A stretch of 64,000 nucleotides of DNA from Aptenodytes patagonicus (Eukaryota; Chordata; Aves; Sphenisciformes; Spheniscidae): contig NC_134982.1 of NCBI RefSeq assembly GCF_965638725.1, forward strand, positions 3,596,001 to 3,660,000, read 5' to 3'. The notes beneath the pieces were generated by a model. The model did not search any database and had not been told where the DNA came from. It was given only the letters and a program-made list of their open reading frames with translations. Positions 1 to 11,934 of the stretch are shown piece after piece. Position 1 is the stretch's first letter. Every line of letters begins with the position of its first letter. Both the position numbers and the translations under genes were made by a program.

Positions 1-2845
1 TTGGGCTCTTGCTTTCACCGTGCGTACTAGGTTTGGCCGGCGTTCCACAGAGCACGAGGCTACGGCACGAGAACTAAGTAACTCAATCCTCTGCTTCTGT
101 GTTATCTTCCTCTCACCCGTGATATTTTGAAAATTCACAAGACCACCATAATTGGTGTTATTTATTATCCGTCAGTGTTAGCACCCTCACAATCCTGGAG
201 GATTTCTTCATTCTCAAGAGGTAGCAGTTCCTGCTCCATAAATGGCTTAGCATCCAAGCAAGCAAGTCAAGAGAGGGCCTTGAACCAACACCTTGGAAAT
301 GAAAAGAAAGCAAGCGGCCTGTTGATAAAACTTGAGGTTTTATTGGCAGGGCTAACGCGTGTCAGCAAAAATATCCTCGCAGTAGTGTAAACTTGGATTA
401 TCAACACAGGCAGGTAGGTCCTCCTGCTCTTCTAGCTCATGCCATTTGGGAGATCAGTTTAAACTACCCAAGAGGAAGAGTTTTAAATTCCCTACGAGAT
501 GTATTTCCTGAGCAAGGGGTATCTGGTTGCAATGGTACAATTCTGCCGCTGACTCCTCTGAGCATAGACAAGACCAACTCCTGCCCTACCCATCCTCACC
601 CGGAGGGCTAAATCTGCCGAAAAAGTATTAATTCAGAACTATTCACCTGGAGCCACACCTGACCGGTGTTTGCACCGACAACCAAGCCAGAAAAAGGGCA
701 GATGAGGCAGGGGAAGAAACCAGGCGAAGAGGCACTCTGCAAGCGCTCCACGAGCAGAGCTACTGAGGGCAAGGAAAGACATGATGACACCACATCACTC
801 CACGAACAAGCTCTGGATGAGCAAAAGATGGCCCGCAGTTGGGTTCACAGAGGATGAACCATGTACCAGCAGGTAAGAGCAAGCCAGCAATTAAGAGATT
901 AACATTCTGGCAGCTAGCATTTTGTCCATCGTAGCTGACAGGGGACTCGGAGACAGATGTCTTACCTGCAGGGACAAATGAACTCACGTTTTGAAGCTAA
1001 CAGCTTCCCTTGAATTCCTCTCATTCTTCTATACCACAGACTGCTCTTGCTTTATGGACATCTTCTCTTGAGCCACCCCTGCCAGAATGACTGGATTTAA
1101 TATTATATCACAAAGGGACAGGAGGAGATAGTGATATGTGTCCCCTCTGCATGCCATTTCCCACGAGGCCTAGAAAAGATCATCATGCTTTATTTTACGA
1201 TCAGCGGGTCATTCATCTATATCTGCTTTGAAGCCATGGTAGACTTTTTGCCAATCACTAATAGAAACTAAATAAACACAGCCAAACAGTGTCATCTATC
1301 TGTGTGGTGAGTAATTATGAGGGATTCCTCTTTAAATAGACGCTTAAGTAAATATAGAAATATCACTTTACAAACGCTGGCTCAAGAAGAGATGTTGGGG
1401 AATTACAAAGAAGGGACACCTCACTTACATATGTTACATATATAAGTGCAAACGTGACCCTACGCTGTTATCAAGTACATAGCAAAGGAATTTATTTTGG
1501 CTTTTGTAGTCACGTGTGTGCTTTCTTCAGTGCACCATACTCAAGATGGAAAAGTAGTTTTCTATTTCCAAAGCTTCATTCATAAAAATGACCTTTTCAT
1601 TGAATGTTTTCATTCTAGTATGCAACACTATTTATTTCCCAAGGAGGCTATTGGGGGACTATTTCATGTAATATGTTACGAGTTCGTGCAGCACGATGGA
1701 GGGTTATAATGCAGCTGTATGATCCTTCTGTACCCTATATATATGTGTGTTTATTAATGACCCTGTAGCACTGAGCACAAAGCCCTGGGTGTTCCGGCTG
1801 ATGTGAGTTACTTTGCTCTGCCCACTTCAATCCTCCCTCCGCGTCACCGGGACGCAGTATTCGGCCTCATCTCTGCTCCTGCAATGTCAGGCTGGGCTGC
1901 GGGTGGAGAGGTGGACGTTTCTCAGTGCCATGCGGAGCCGTTTGATACCTGTAATGCAGTAATTTAAATATTAAGGATGGGTTGGTTTGGGAAGTTCAGC
2001 TCTCAGTGAGCAAAACTCAATTAACTGCGGGAAGAGGGAAGAAAGAATCGGGAAGGGGAAGCGATGGTGAAGCAAAAAGGGTTTCAAATGCCTCCGTAAT
2101 CGTCTGCGGGTTGGACAAGTGGCTGGTGACTCCCATCGACGCCTGCCAGCGTAACACCACGATGGCTCCCGTGCCCAGCTGAGCTGGAGAGTTTGACTGA
2201 AAGATTTATCTCCCAGACAGATAATGGAGACGGTGGTATAGAGAGAACGGGCGTACATGCAAGCGAGAGCGGGGCACAGAGAACCGCTGCCGGGCAGGAA
2301 ACCAGGGCACCCGAATCTGGAGGAAGAAGGGAACAGGTCCCTGCCATGGGCAAGTGAACGGACGCACTTAGAGCATCTGGGGTTTGAGCATTGACTGTTG
2401 TTGCATTTCTATCATTTGTTCTTCTTCCCCTCCCCTCCGCAGCCCAATCCCTTCAACCTCCACACACTCACAGCCCCCCCCCCCCGCCTTTCTACCGATA
2501 AAACTCTTGAACCAGAAAGGAAGAAAAATGCAGACCTTTTGCAATATCGCTGCCATTGCATGAAAATAAGTTGGCAGGGAGGCCGGGAGTTAGGATTCCT
2601 GGGACTCGCAGCCACGCAGAGGGAGACGGCAATAGGACACGGGCTTTTGCAAGAGGACATCCCTACTTCTCCAGCGCTCAACGCCTCGGAGCTCAGCAGG
2701 ATTACATGGCGAAACGCCATATCATTGTTTGCTTTCTATCAAACGGGGCCATGCCATCGCTTTTTTAGGGAAACGGCTGCTTTCCGACTGCCTGCAGCTG
2801 CTCAGCAGGACCTGTGGCCACGCATACGGGCTAGGTACAGCCCAA
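1..2845. other. intergenic, no gene seen
   Basis: No reading frame here has a recognisable domain, codon pattern or splice-flanked exon, and I see no interspersed repeat that I can name. The frames present are short and overlap on both strands, as expected by chance. The stretch is mixed AT/GC, with AT-rich patches around 1260-1760. Confidence 0.6.
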
Positions 2846-3428
2846 ACTGCGGCCAGCAGGTCGAGGGAGGGGATTCTGCCCCTCTACTGCGCTCTGGTGA
2901 GACCCCACCTGGAGCACTGCGTCCAGCTCTGGGGTCCTCAGTACAAGACAGACACGGACCTGTTGGAGCAGGTCCAGAGAAGGCCACAAAAATGATCAGG
3001 GGGCTGGAACACCTCTGCTATGAGGACAGGCTGAGAGAGTTGGGGTTGTCCAGCCTGGAGAAGAGAAGGCTCCAGGGAGACCTTATTGCGGCCTTTCAGT
3101 ACTTGAAGGGGGCTTATAAAAAAGATGGGGACAGACTTTTTAGCAGGGTCTGTAGCGACAGGACAAGGGGGAATGGCTTTAAACTAAAAGAGGGGAGATT
3201 CAGACTAGACAGAAGGAAGAATTTTTTTACGCTGAGGGTGGTGAAGCACTGGCCCAGGTTGCCCAGAGAGGGGGTGGATGCCCCATCCCTGGAAACATTC
3301 CAGGTCAGGTTGGACGGGGCTCTGAGCAACCTGATCTAGTTGAAGATGTCCCTGCCCACAGCAGGGGGGTTGGACTAGATGGCCTTTAGAGGTCCCTTCC
3401 AGCCCAAACCATTCTGTGATTCTATGAA
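2846..3428 (+). mobile_element. CR1 LINE, 5'-truncated 3' end
   Basis: This is the longest young CR1 copy in the window. It covers the carboxy end of the reverse-transcriptase ORF and the 3'UTR. Readable segments include [51 protein letters not shown] and [14 protein letters not shown], ending in a stop near 3339. The 3' tail contains GGTTGGACTAGATGGCCTTT and finishes in the avian CR1 ending TTCTGTGATTCTATGA. The frame breaks near 2985, where the related copy at 44951 has one more G in front of CCACAAAAATG, so this copy is dead. The 5' limit is my estimate. Confidence 0.93.
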
Positions 3429-4480
3429 ACAGCTGCTCCCAGCTGGGCAGTGGCACCATCTCCCCCCACGCTGCTGCAGACCTCCCGGGATGCAAGCGTT
3501 TGTTGGGGTGCAAAGCAGCGGTCCCCGAAGCAAACCTCGCTGAGCTGCAGCGCATCACTCGCCTGTGCCTTACCCTGGTGTCTCACCTGGACCACGCAGC
3601 TCCCTGGGCATCTCCTGGCAGCAAGCGGGGTCCCACCGAGGGTGCCTCACCCACACTGTGATGGGTGTCGAGGAGAAGGGAGAGGAATTGCCCTCTGGAG
3701 GGATTTGTCTCCTCTCGGAGACCCTGAAGAGATCCTAGATGACATTAGACCAGGAAATCTAACTTTCTTCTGGCCAAATTTAGGTAAGGTGAACACCACC
3801 TTATAAATGGCCCCGCCAGGTAAGTACCAATAGTGACATTAATTATTTCAATCAATGTCAAACGGTCGGTGAGTTAATTGAGTTTTTCCTATCCCGTCTA
3901 GAGAACAGCGATGAAGTGCCTTGGAAGACGCTGGAACAGAAATACGCGCTGCCCTCAGGGGTGCATATAATGGCATGGGGTTTCTGTACGTTGCAACATT
4001 CCTTTAAAACCATGTCATCTAATGACAGACTTTCTTCTCTTTGTTTGGGGGGAGGGAGAGAGAAATTAGCTTTGTTATACAATTTCCGCCCTCTTAGCTA
4101 TTTCTCGTTTTACTTTTCAGATAGATGCACGCCATACAATACATGTTCACTGTAAATAAAAAGTATGTTCTGCTTTGTAGCACCTGCCTTTTGAGAGCCT
4201 TGGAGGAGTAGCCGTGCATCCCCGGGCTGCAAGTAGTTCATCAGCCTTGGAGTAATAAATAACTCGGCGAGGAACCCGTCAGCAAGCAAGCTCACAGCCT
4301 GGTAAACTGAGGCAGGGGTTCGGCCCTATTTAAAAAAAAAGGGTCTCGCGGAGCAGGGATCAAACCAGCAATTCGGTAGAATGTATGAAAAATCTCTACA
4401 AATGTATGAGCAGCTCTATAAAACTTACGTTATTTGATACAGAACGACGCACGTTCAAGCTGAAACGGTGGTTTTTTTGT
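3429..4480. other. intergenic, no gene seen
   Basis: Mixed-composition DNA between the CR1 copy and the upstream CpG island. No coding or RNA gene signal was recognised. Confidence 0.55.
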
Positions 4481-4499
4481 TGGTTTGGGGTTTTTTTTT

Positions 4500-5062
4500 C
4501 TCCTGTTTACCCGCTTGCCCCGCGCCGGGGCAGCCAGTGCTCCCTACCAAAGCCCGGGACGATCCCACCCCCGCAGCGCCGAGGCCTCCGCCGCTCCCGC
4601 CCGCCTCAGCGGGGCCGCGCCGGCGAGCAACGGCGCCGGGGGGGGGACGACGACGCGGGGCTCCCGCCGCCGCCGCCGCCGCTGCCCACCCAGCCCCGGG
4701 GAGCCTCCCCCGGCCTGCGCCGTCCCCGCAGCGGGGCCGGGGCCGGGGCGGGAGCAGCAGCCGCCGCCGCCGCCGCCTGAGTCACGGCTGCCGCGGGGCT
4801 GTGGCAACGCGGAGCGGCGGCGTCGGGCGGGGCCGGCTGAGGGCGAAGGGCGGCGGGAGGCGGCAGGGAATCCCCCCCCCCCCCGCGCCCGCGGCGGCGG
4901 GCAGCCCCGGGCCCCCGCCCGGGCAGGCGGCGGCGGGAGGGGCTCTTCCCGCTCCCCGGGGCTCCCCAACCCGAGGGAGGACCCCCGTGGGGCGGTTCAA
5001 GCAGCACCGAGGCCGGCGGGGGGTGTCTTGCCTGGGGCCGAGCACCCCGGGGGGCAATTTTA
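4500..5062. promoter_or_regulatory. orphan CpG island about 10 kb upstream of the SMAD7 promoter
   Basis: The block is very GC-rich and CpG-dense, with CCG repeats around 4665-4685 and 4761-4777, GC boxes such as GGGCGGGGC near 4826, and an AP-1/MARE-like TGAGTCA at 4778-4784. Just beyond its right edge an E-box CACGTG lies at 5066-5071, where the sequence turns abruptly AT-rich. All long frames through it are arginine, proline and glycine strings on both strands, so I do not call a protein. It could be the promoter of a noncoding RNA, an alternative SMAD7 5' exon, or a poised regulatory island. No transcript direction can be read from the sequence. Confidence 0.7.
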
Positions 5063-5213
5063 TTCCACGTGAAATAAATAATAACTAATTTTATTACTTA
5101 TATCTTAACCAAATACCTCACGTTTGTGCAACTGAGAGATGCTCTGAAGCCGTGGCGCGGCTCGCACCTTTTATCCCAGGGCTGCATCCCAACTGGTGCT
5201 GTGCGAGAGCCTT

Positions 5214-5237
5214 GGGGGGGGGGGGGGGGGGGGGGGG
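5214..5237. repeat. 24-base poly-G run
   Basis: An uninterrupted G run that can form G-quadruplex-type structures. Its exact length may be a sequencing or assembly estimate. Confidence 0.9.
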
Positions 5238-5680
5238 AATGTTGTCAGCAAAATCTTGTACGCGGGGAGGTAGCGCTTAAAATAGTTCAGCTGTAGAGAA
5301 AGCACGTCCTTGCTTCTGGGACCCCGAGTAGCCTTGTGTCCGCGGTAAGTCAAAGCAATTAAGAGGGCTCTGTGGCTTTACTTAATCTAATTTACTACAT
5401 TTTTCTGCAATGAATGTGTTGCAAGATAGTTTAACTAGTCCAAACTAAACGAACCTTCACATCGGTGCCCGTGTAGCTTACCTGCTGGCCTTTGAGCCGA
5501 CACGCTCGCCAGCGTGAGACGGAGGAAGGTGACGCACTCAGACTCGCCTTAAGGCTCACCAGAGGTACCAGGACAAGATGGCATGATGGTTCTAGCTTGA
5601 ACCGAGGAGCCGAGATCTTGCCGTCCCCTTCTTTCTCTCTCCGTTCCAATTTTGCACTGAATTTATGGGTTCAGTTATTA
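5238..5680. other. intergenic, no gene seen
   Basis: Unique-looking, mixed-composition sequence between the poly-G run and the next CR1 fragment. Nothing was recognised. Confidence 0.5.
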
Positions 5681-5815
5681 GAATCATAGAATCATAGAAT
5701 CACTGAGGTTGGAAAAGACCTCTAAGATCATCGAGTCCAACCGTCCACCCAACACCACCATGCCCACTAAACCATGTCCCTAAGCGCCTCATCTACTCGT
5801 CTTTTAAATACCTCC
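5681..5815 (-). mobile_element. CR1 LINE 3' fragment, antisense
   Basis: It begins with repeated AATCATAGAATC units and continues TGAGGTTGGAAAAGACCTCT, ATCATCGAGTCCAACCGTC and CCCAACACCACCATGCCCAC. This is the reverse complement of a CR1-Y-like 3' end and differs from the subfamily found at 2846, 11597, 19633 and 44951. It ends near TTTTAAATACCTCC. Confidence 0.9.
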
Positions 5816-7519
5816 ATATTGGAGCGGAACATGAAAAGCTGGAGTCTGCAAGGACAGACGGCCAGCTGTGCGTTTGCTTGCCGTATAGATGGGTGAAATC
5901 TGTAATCAGGCCGATGTAACCGGCCCCATCAACGTGTTGGAATTAAGGCTGCGGTCCAAGAGAACGACCTCCCCACGCAGGACCCCGCAAGGGGCCGAGC
6001 GCTGGTGGGGAAGCCCCGAGAGCTCTGAACTCCCAAAAGCTCGACCCGGAGGTGAGGCTGGCTCCTGGTAGGAGTCAGTATGGTCTTGAGAAACCCGAGC
6101 TGCAGACTTCCTAGCACATCACCATAAACAAAGGGAGTAATAGAAATAATAGTAATAATAATGATAATAATACTTAGCACGTAAGGACAATAGCTGTTGG
6201 GGCTGTGAATGGGAGGGTTCTTGCAAACCTCTGTTTATGGTGCCAGTGATATCACTCGGTCTGGCAGGAGGTCTGCCGCTTGGATTTCTTAAGGCCTTTA
6301 GGAGGTGGTAATCGTCTCGCTTCTGCTTTAAATACAGCGTTAATTACAGTTTTGAACAACGGCTATAAACTCGTCCTTTAATTCTTTGTAGAGTGCTCTT
6401 CTGCGTCTCTATGATTTGGGGGGGTGAGTGTTGGAGGGCTTTGGGGGGGGTGTCAGAGTTAAATACCATCACTGGGGCTATCAAATGAAAAAAAAAACCC
6501 AAAAACACTTTTAATTTTGCTCATTGCAGTTGATACACTTCACTCTCAAAGTTGTGTCTTGCCTTTGAACTTGAAGGCACAGTTAGCACAGGATCCATTA
6601 CAGTGCACTTTCCCTCTTTGCTTCAAATCGGTTTTCTTCTCTGTTCCATAGGTGGTGGTGGGTGGTTCAACTTTGTGTCATTAAATTATGCCAGCAAACC
6701 CCCCCAAAAAACATAAAATGAAAAAAAAAAGAAGGAAAAAAAAGGGGGGGGGGGGGGCTGTAATATCCTTTGGCTATTTCAGATCCAAAGTTACTTTTAC
6801 GTCTTTGAAAAACCAAATATTAATACATTTGGGAAATGGTGGGCCATGTTCTGCAGTCCCTAGAAGACCCATCCAGCAGCCCACAGGTATCTCAGCCAGT
6901 ATGGCTGCTTTTACCCTCTCAGAGAATATGTAATTTTTCCTCTTAAATGAGGAGAACAAGTCTGGGCCTCCTTTGGATTAATCATTGCTATCAGATGGCA
7001 TGCCTTCTTCCCTCCAGATGAAATGAATGTGCAGGTTTGGGTAACGTGCTTTTGAAAATCCAATCTTTAAATTGCACTTTACTATTTATACTTTTTTTTT
7101 TCCCTTCAGTTTATGCAATTTGGATTGTGAAATCAGGGTAGTCAGATCCTGTCTGATCCTATATTTCTTGTTTACCTGAAACTCCCTTATTTCAGGTTCA
7201 AAGGCAATTTCTCATCCTGGAGGCAGTGACTATCAGACGGGGTCCCAATTTCATTTCAGTGCCACTCTCCAGTTCTCAAGCGATTTCCATCACTTGGATA
7301 TTTTAGAGAAAAAAAACTCAATTCCCAGCAGGTTGTTTTTCCCTGGAACTGAGCCATGTGGAAGACTGTCATGAAAGCACTTCTGTTGGGTATTACTATT
7401 TGTAAAAAGCTATTAAAAATCCCAACCCTACATTTAGACAAATGAGGACTTTTCAATCCTCTGTTTTAATACGCAGGCTCTACTAATTCATAAATTATCA
7501 GGTACGAAGGGCTATTCCT
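5816..7519. other. intergenic, no gene seen
   Basis: No gene was recognised. An AT-rich stretch at 6128-6185 with repeated AATAATAAT followed by ACTTAGCAC resembles the 3' end of old amniote SINEs, but it is too short to call. There are A-rich and G-rich runs near 6719-6757. Confidence 0.5.
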
Positions 7520-7840
7520 ACTGTCTAGACTACCCACCTGAGTAACTCAGACCAGAAAGACTCCCTGCATCCGTACAGGTTTAAACCAGCTGGAGCTCAT
7601 CTTCTGAATACCACCAAAACCTCACTCCAAAATTATTATTGACAGAGCATCCACCACAACCAGTGGTTAATTACTCAGCCGGGATCGTTACCCGTGAAAA
7701 ATGATGCTTCGTTTCTCACTTGTATTCTCCCAGCAGAACAGCCAGCTTTTGGCTCGTCCTGTATCTTTGAGAGCCTCGAGAAACCATTATCAAACCCTTT
7801 TTTTCCCCATGCAGGTATTTCGTGACTAAGTTGTTGTAGA
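7520..7840 (-). mobile_element. ancient CR1/L3-type LINE fossil, antisense
   Basis: The order of recognisable blocks matches the reverse complement of old amniote CR1 3' regions as I remember them: GAGCATCCACCACAACCA, GTGGTTAATTACTC, GTGAAAAATGATGC, then ACCATTATCAAACCC and TTCCCCATGCAGGTATTT. Many substitutions and small gaps separate it from that family. It is much older than the young CR1 copies in the window, which are close to identical over their 3' ends. Boundaries are approximate. Confidence 0.72.
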
Positions 7841-10800
7841 CTTCTAGATAAAAGCTGTTACTTGTCTGCAATTGTCCTGATTTTGGAGCATCTTTTAGTT
7901 ATTTGCATGCATCTTCTAGGTTCCCTCTTAAGCACATCATAGGGGTATATCATACAGAGCCCAAAATGTTGTCATATAGCGATATGATGCTCCCATAGGA
8001 ATGGAATGTAAAGAAGCATCCAAGAATTTGTTATTTAAAATGAGAATTTGTACTGGATTGGAGGACGAGAAACCTAAAACGTGTTCTTTAAAGCAGACTG
8101 TTGCACAATGTAACTGCAATACTCCACACTGAAAATGTCAGTGCTTTATAAAGGGCTTGCATCGCAGACGTCTGATCATTGAATCTATTTTTTTTTAACA
8201 TCAAGCTGCAGGTCAGTATGAGGAACACTGATCCCGAACAACCCATCATAAACATGGGAATTTTCTTTTTCCAAGAGGCTGATCCCAGTCTCTGACTGGA
8301 CAAAATTGCCATTAGCATCAGTGGGAATTGTCCCTGGAAAAGAACCCGTGAAAAGCACAGGCTGGTATCTCACCACCCGTGAGGACAGGGCTAATGTTCG
8401 AAGGAGAGAAATCAGCTCCACAGTGCATCTGGCCAGGCCACCGCAATAAATACAGAAAGACACATAAATGATGGTAAGGTTACGACCTATCCCATTAAAA
8501 AGGAAGGAACTCCAAAATTACACCCCTACCTGCTAGCAATAGGAAATACAGAAGCTGGTGATTTTCCTCTTGCTTTGCCTGCTACTCTCCCATCCCCTTT
8601 ACAACTGTTTCCTTCTGCCAAAAAGGGTTTTGGTAGTTTTGTTTGATTTTAATGAAGGAATTGTGGGTTCCTCCCGCTGGTAAACTGATCTGCAGCGGCC
8701 GCTGGCAGTCCCCTCTTTCTGGGTAAGCAGCTGATGCTGAAGGAGGGCACGTCCCTGCATTGCGGCTGCCATCTGAGCAGCCCAACTTCAGGATCTGATA
8801 AATCCCCCTAAAGCTCGATACCTCCCGCCAGAAGTCAGGGATTAGCTTGATCACGTTAGGACTGAAATGCTGCTTTTAAGCGGTAACACCAGACACCCCC
8901 CCCCCCGGGCATAGGTGTTGCAATGTCGTGTATACCATATATTCAGCATCCAGGAGGCAACGGATCCCCACGTCGGATGTACCCTGAGGTCTACAGGCAA
9001 ATCGGGACCACTGGTTGAAACCAGAAAGTAGCTGTCTCCACCTCCACTCTGGACTCCAGAGGTTTCAGGAGAAGGAATGGCAGGGTAACAGACACCCCTA
9101 TGTCCCATGTCAGCCCCGGCTCTTTACATATACCCCATTATCTGGTCCAGAGCTTGCCATAGGTAACTATAGGTATAGGTAACTATAGGTAACTGCAAAT
9201 AAAACATTGCAGTTCATGCATCTGGCAAAGGTACTTACTTGAAATAAAGAGGATTTTGATTTACGCCACTGAAACTAAAATGCTGAAAGGGGGATACCAG
9301 CTATATTGTCCACATGTGCTTACCTTTAAAATGTTCCAGCAAAGCTGCAATGCTTTCTGTTTCCGTATAGAAAAAAATACCCCTTTTTGAGAGCTTACAC
9401 ACCAAAAAAAAAGTCTGAAAACAGGTATTCACTATTTCGGATATCTGAAACACAGAAGTACAGGTACAATAGAAATGAAGGAAGAGTTACACGTAAGGTG
9501 GTGCACTAAGGTTGTATATTTTATATTAATATTGAGCCTCCCGCTCTGCAAGATCCTAAGGAGTTCCACAGAGTACACACAGATCCCAAAGGCATTGGGA
9601 TCTCTGGGTTGGACTGCCGGAGGAAGAAGCCGATCCCTTCCTCAGCATAATATGTAGCAAAAGGGATTTGCAGGCTTTCCTTCATCTGTAAAGCCGAATA
9701 TTCCACCTGCCCCCAATCCCCCCCCCCTTTACAGCTCCCCTTCAACAGACCCACGTCTCCTCTGTCTGGCCGCTGGCTCCCAAACGGTGTCACGTTCTGC
9801 TGCGCTGCAATCCCCGGCTCCCGGGTCATCCCCTCCCAGACTGCCTGACCTAAATCCCTTTCCTCTCGCCTCCCGGTCATAAATCCCACCGGCGACATTC
9901 GGCAGGAGCTGGGCAGAACCTCGGCCCCACTGGTGACGCGGCACTGCCGTCACGGGTTATTTGGGGGACAGCGGTGTGACGTGGGCAAAGATGTAGGTGT
10001 GACACGGATTATCGGACACTGTATGGCTGTGAGGGACTGCCGGCGATGCCACGAAGAGCAGGCACCGCTCCTCCTGCCCACCTCGGCTTGCACCGCCGCT
10101 GTGGGACACCAGAGCCTCTTTTGCAGCAGCGCTTGCCCTCCGACACCGGCCCACGTTCGTTCTTCCCTTCCCCGCAGCACACTGGGTCCGGCCTGATCCC
10201 TGCACCGTGTATATTCCTCTTTGATGGACATCGTTATACCAGCATCTTATGTTCAAAACAGCAAATTAGGGAGAGATTATACCGATTTAATATATATCTT
10301 TTAATATACAATTTCCTTTATGTTGGCATAAGGGAGTCCAGGTAAGGAGACTGCCTTGTGTTTAACCCCTCTCTAGACGGAAAACCTCAGCAATACAACC
10401 TTTGTGCGGTCGAACCATAAAGCTAACAAAATTTCAGCTAGCAAAGCACACGCGTGAAGTCAGGCACGTGTGAGTGCTTTGATGAGTTTTGTTGCCCACG
10501 ACCGAATGAATCCCCCGAGCCAGTGCCGGTGCCTGCCGTAGCTACTGATGGACCACTTGATTTGGATGGACCAGGGCTTGAGAAAGGAGTGTTTTGCCTC
10601 GTGCCTGATAAGCACAGGTGAGGGTCCATCTCTCCAGGCTTTTTTTCTCATTTATTCTACCCACTCGCAGTGAATCTCTTTCCAACAGATGCAACCTTGG
10701 AGTGGCTGGTAGCACCCAAGAGCACCAGCACCGAAACGGTGATTTTTAGCTTGCAGTGCTGCGTGAGAAGAGCGAGAGCATGAGGACCTCATGTCTCCCT

Positions 10801-11596
10801 GTGACCTGCTGCTCAGCACACAGCAAGGTTGCCTGGAGAAGAGTTTTCTTTGCAGACCTGAGGTCTCGTAGCTTGAACTTGCTGTGTGCGATGTGAGCTG
10901 CTGGAGCGGAAGGAGCCCTCGGATACAGCCAAAATGGCATCGTAACCCAGACTTTGAACATTGCTTGAGAGCTCTGCTCTGAAAATAATGCGTAAAAATA
11001 GAAGCAGGGCCACAAGCTTAGCTATTCCTAATGTGCACAAAAGGATGGGAGAGTGCCAGGAGCCTGCCTGCGCTGCCTCTGCCCTGCCTTCAGCTTGGCT
11101 TGTTCTCCCCTACCTCCCCTGAATGGCTTTTCACTGCTGTTAAAAAAGAGAGACATACCCCCAAAAGAGCAAAGTGTGTTTGTTATTGACCCTCGCCTCG
11201 AAAGTGTATGAAGAGGGATCAGCTCTGTTTGTTTGTACCCGGTAATGATGTCAGGAAAAGGTTTTTTTCCCCCAAGTCTCGTTTTATCCCCTTTGTTGGA
11301 AGTGCCTTTGGTGAGTCTCACACCCTGGTGCTGTTAGCAAAACAATTAGGTTAACAGTGCCTTGGCTCCAACTGTCTGTCAAAGGCTGAATTGCAATGCA
11401 AATGAACTCGGCTTTAGCTCTTCAAAGACAGCTGGGTTCAGGAAAGGTCCCCAGAAACCGCCATGAGAATTGAGGTCTAGGGATGGGGAGTGTGGGCTCG
11501 GTGGGATTTTACATACAGGACCTAACGTGTTTCGCATGAGGGATGCAGTACATTATACAAACACATTATAGAAATGCAATATGTTATACAAATATT
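7841..11596. other. intergenic, no gene seen
   Basis: No coding exon was recognised on either strand. At 9157-9197 there is a small cluster of ATAGGTAAC repeats. C runs occur near 8897 and 9720. A GC-richer stretch at 9740-10200 has chance frames on both strands but no domain. Confidence 0.5.
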
Positions 11597-11934
11597 TTCA
11601 GTACTTAAAGGGGGGTTCTAAGAAAGATGGGGGCAGATTTTTTTTAGCAGGGCCTGTTGTGACAGGACAAGGGGGAATGGCTTTAAACTAAAAGAGGGGA
11701 GATTCAGACTATATAGAAGGAAGAAATGTTTTACGCTGAGGGTGGTGAAGCCCTGGCCCAGGTTGCCCAGAGAGGGGGTGGATGCCCCATCCCTGGAAAC
11801 ATTCCAGGTCAGGTTGGACGGGGCCCTGAGCGACCTGATCTAGTTGAAGATGTCCCTGCTCCTTGCAGGGGGGTTGGACTAGATGGCCTTTAGAGGTCCC
11901 TTCCAGCCCAAACCATTCTGTGATTCTATGATTC
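11597..11934 (+). mobile_element. CR1 LINE 3' end, sense
   Basis: It starts at TTCAGTACTTAAAGGGGGG and runs through GACAAGGGGGAATGGCTTTA, ACGCTGAGGGTGGTGAAG and GAACCTGATC-type sequence to the tail CATTCTGTGATTCTATGATT. It belongs to the same subfamily as the copies at 2846, 19633 and 44951. Confidence 0.95.

Noticed and set aside
4468..5088. 206- and 195-codon frames in the upstream CpG island
   Set aside because: Same cause: frames are open on both strands, low complexity, with no domain and no supporting splice structure.
6128..6185. AATAATAAT/ACTTAGCAC stretch resembling an old SINE 3' end
   Set aside because: Too short and too simple in sequence to separate from a chance AT-rich repeat.
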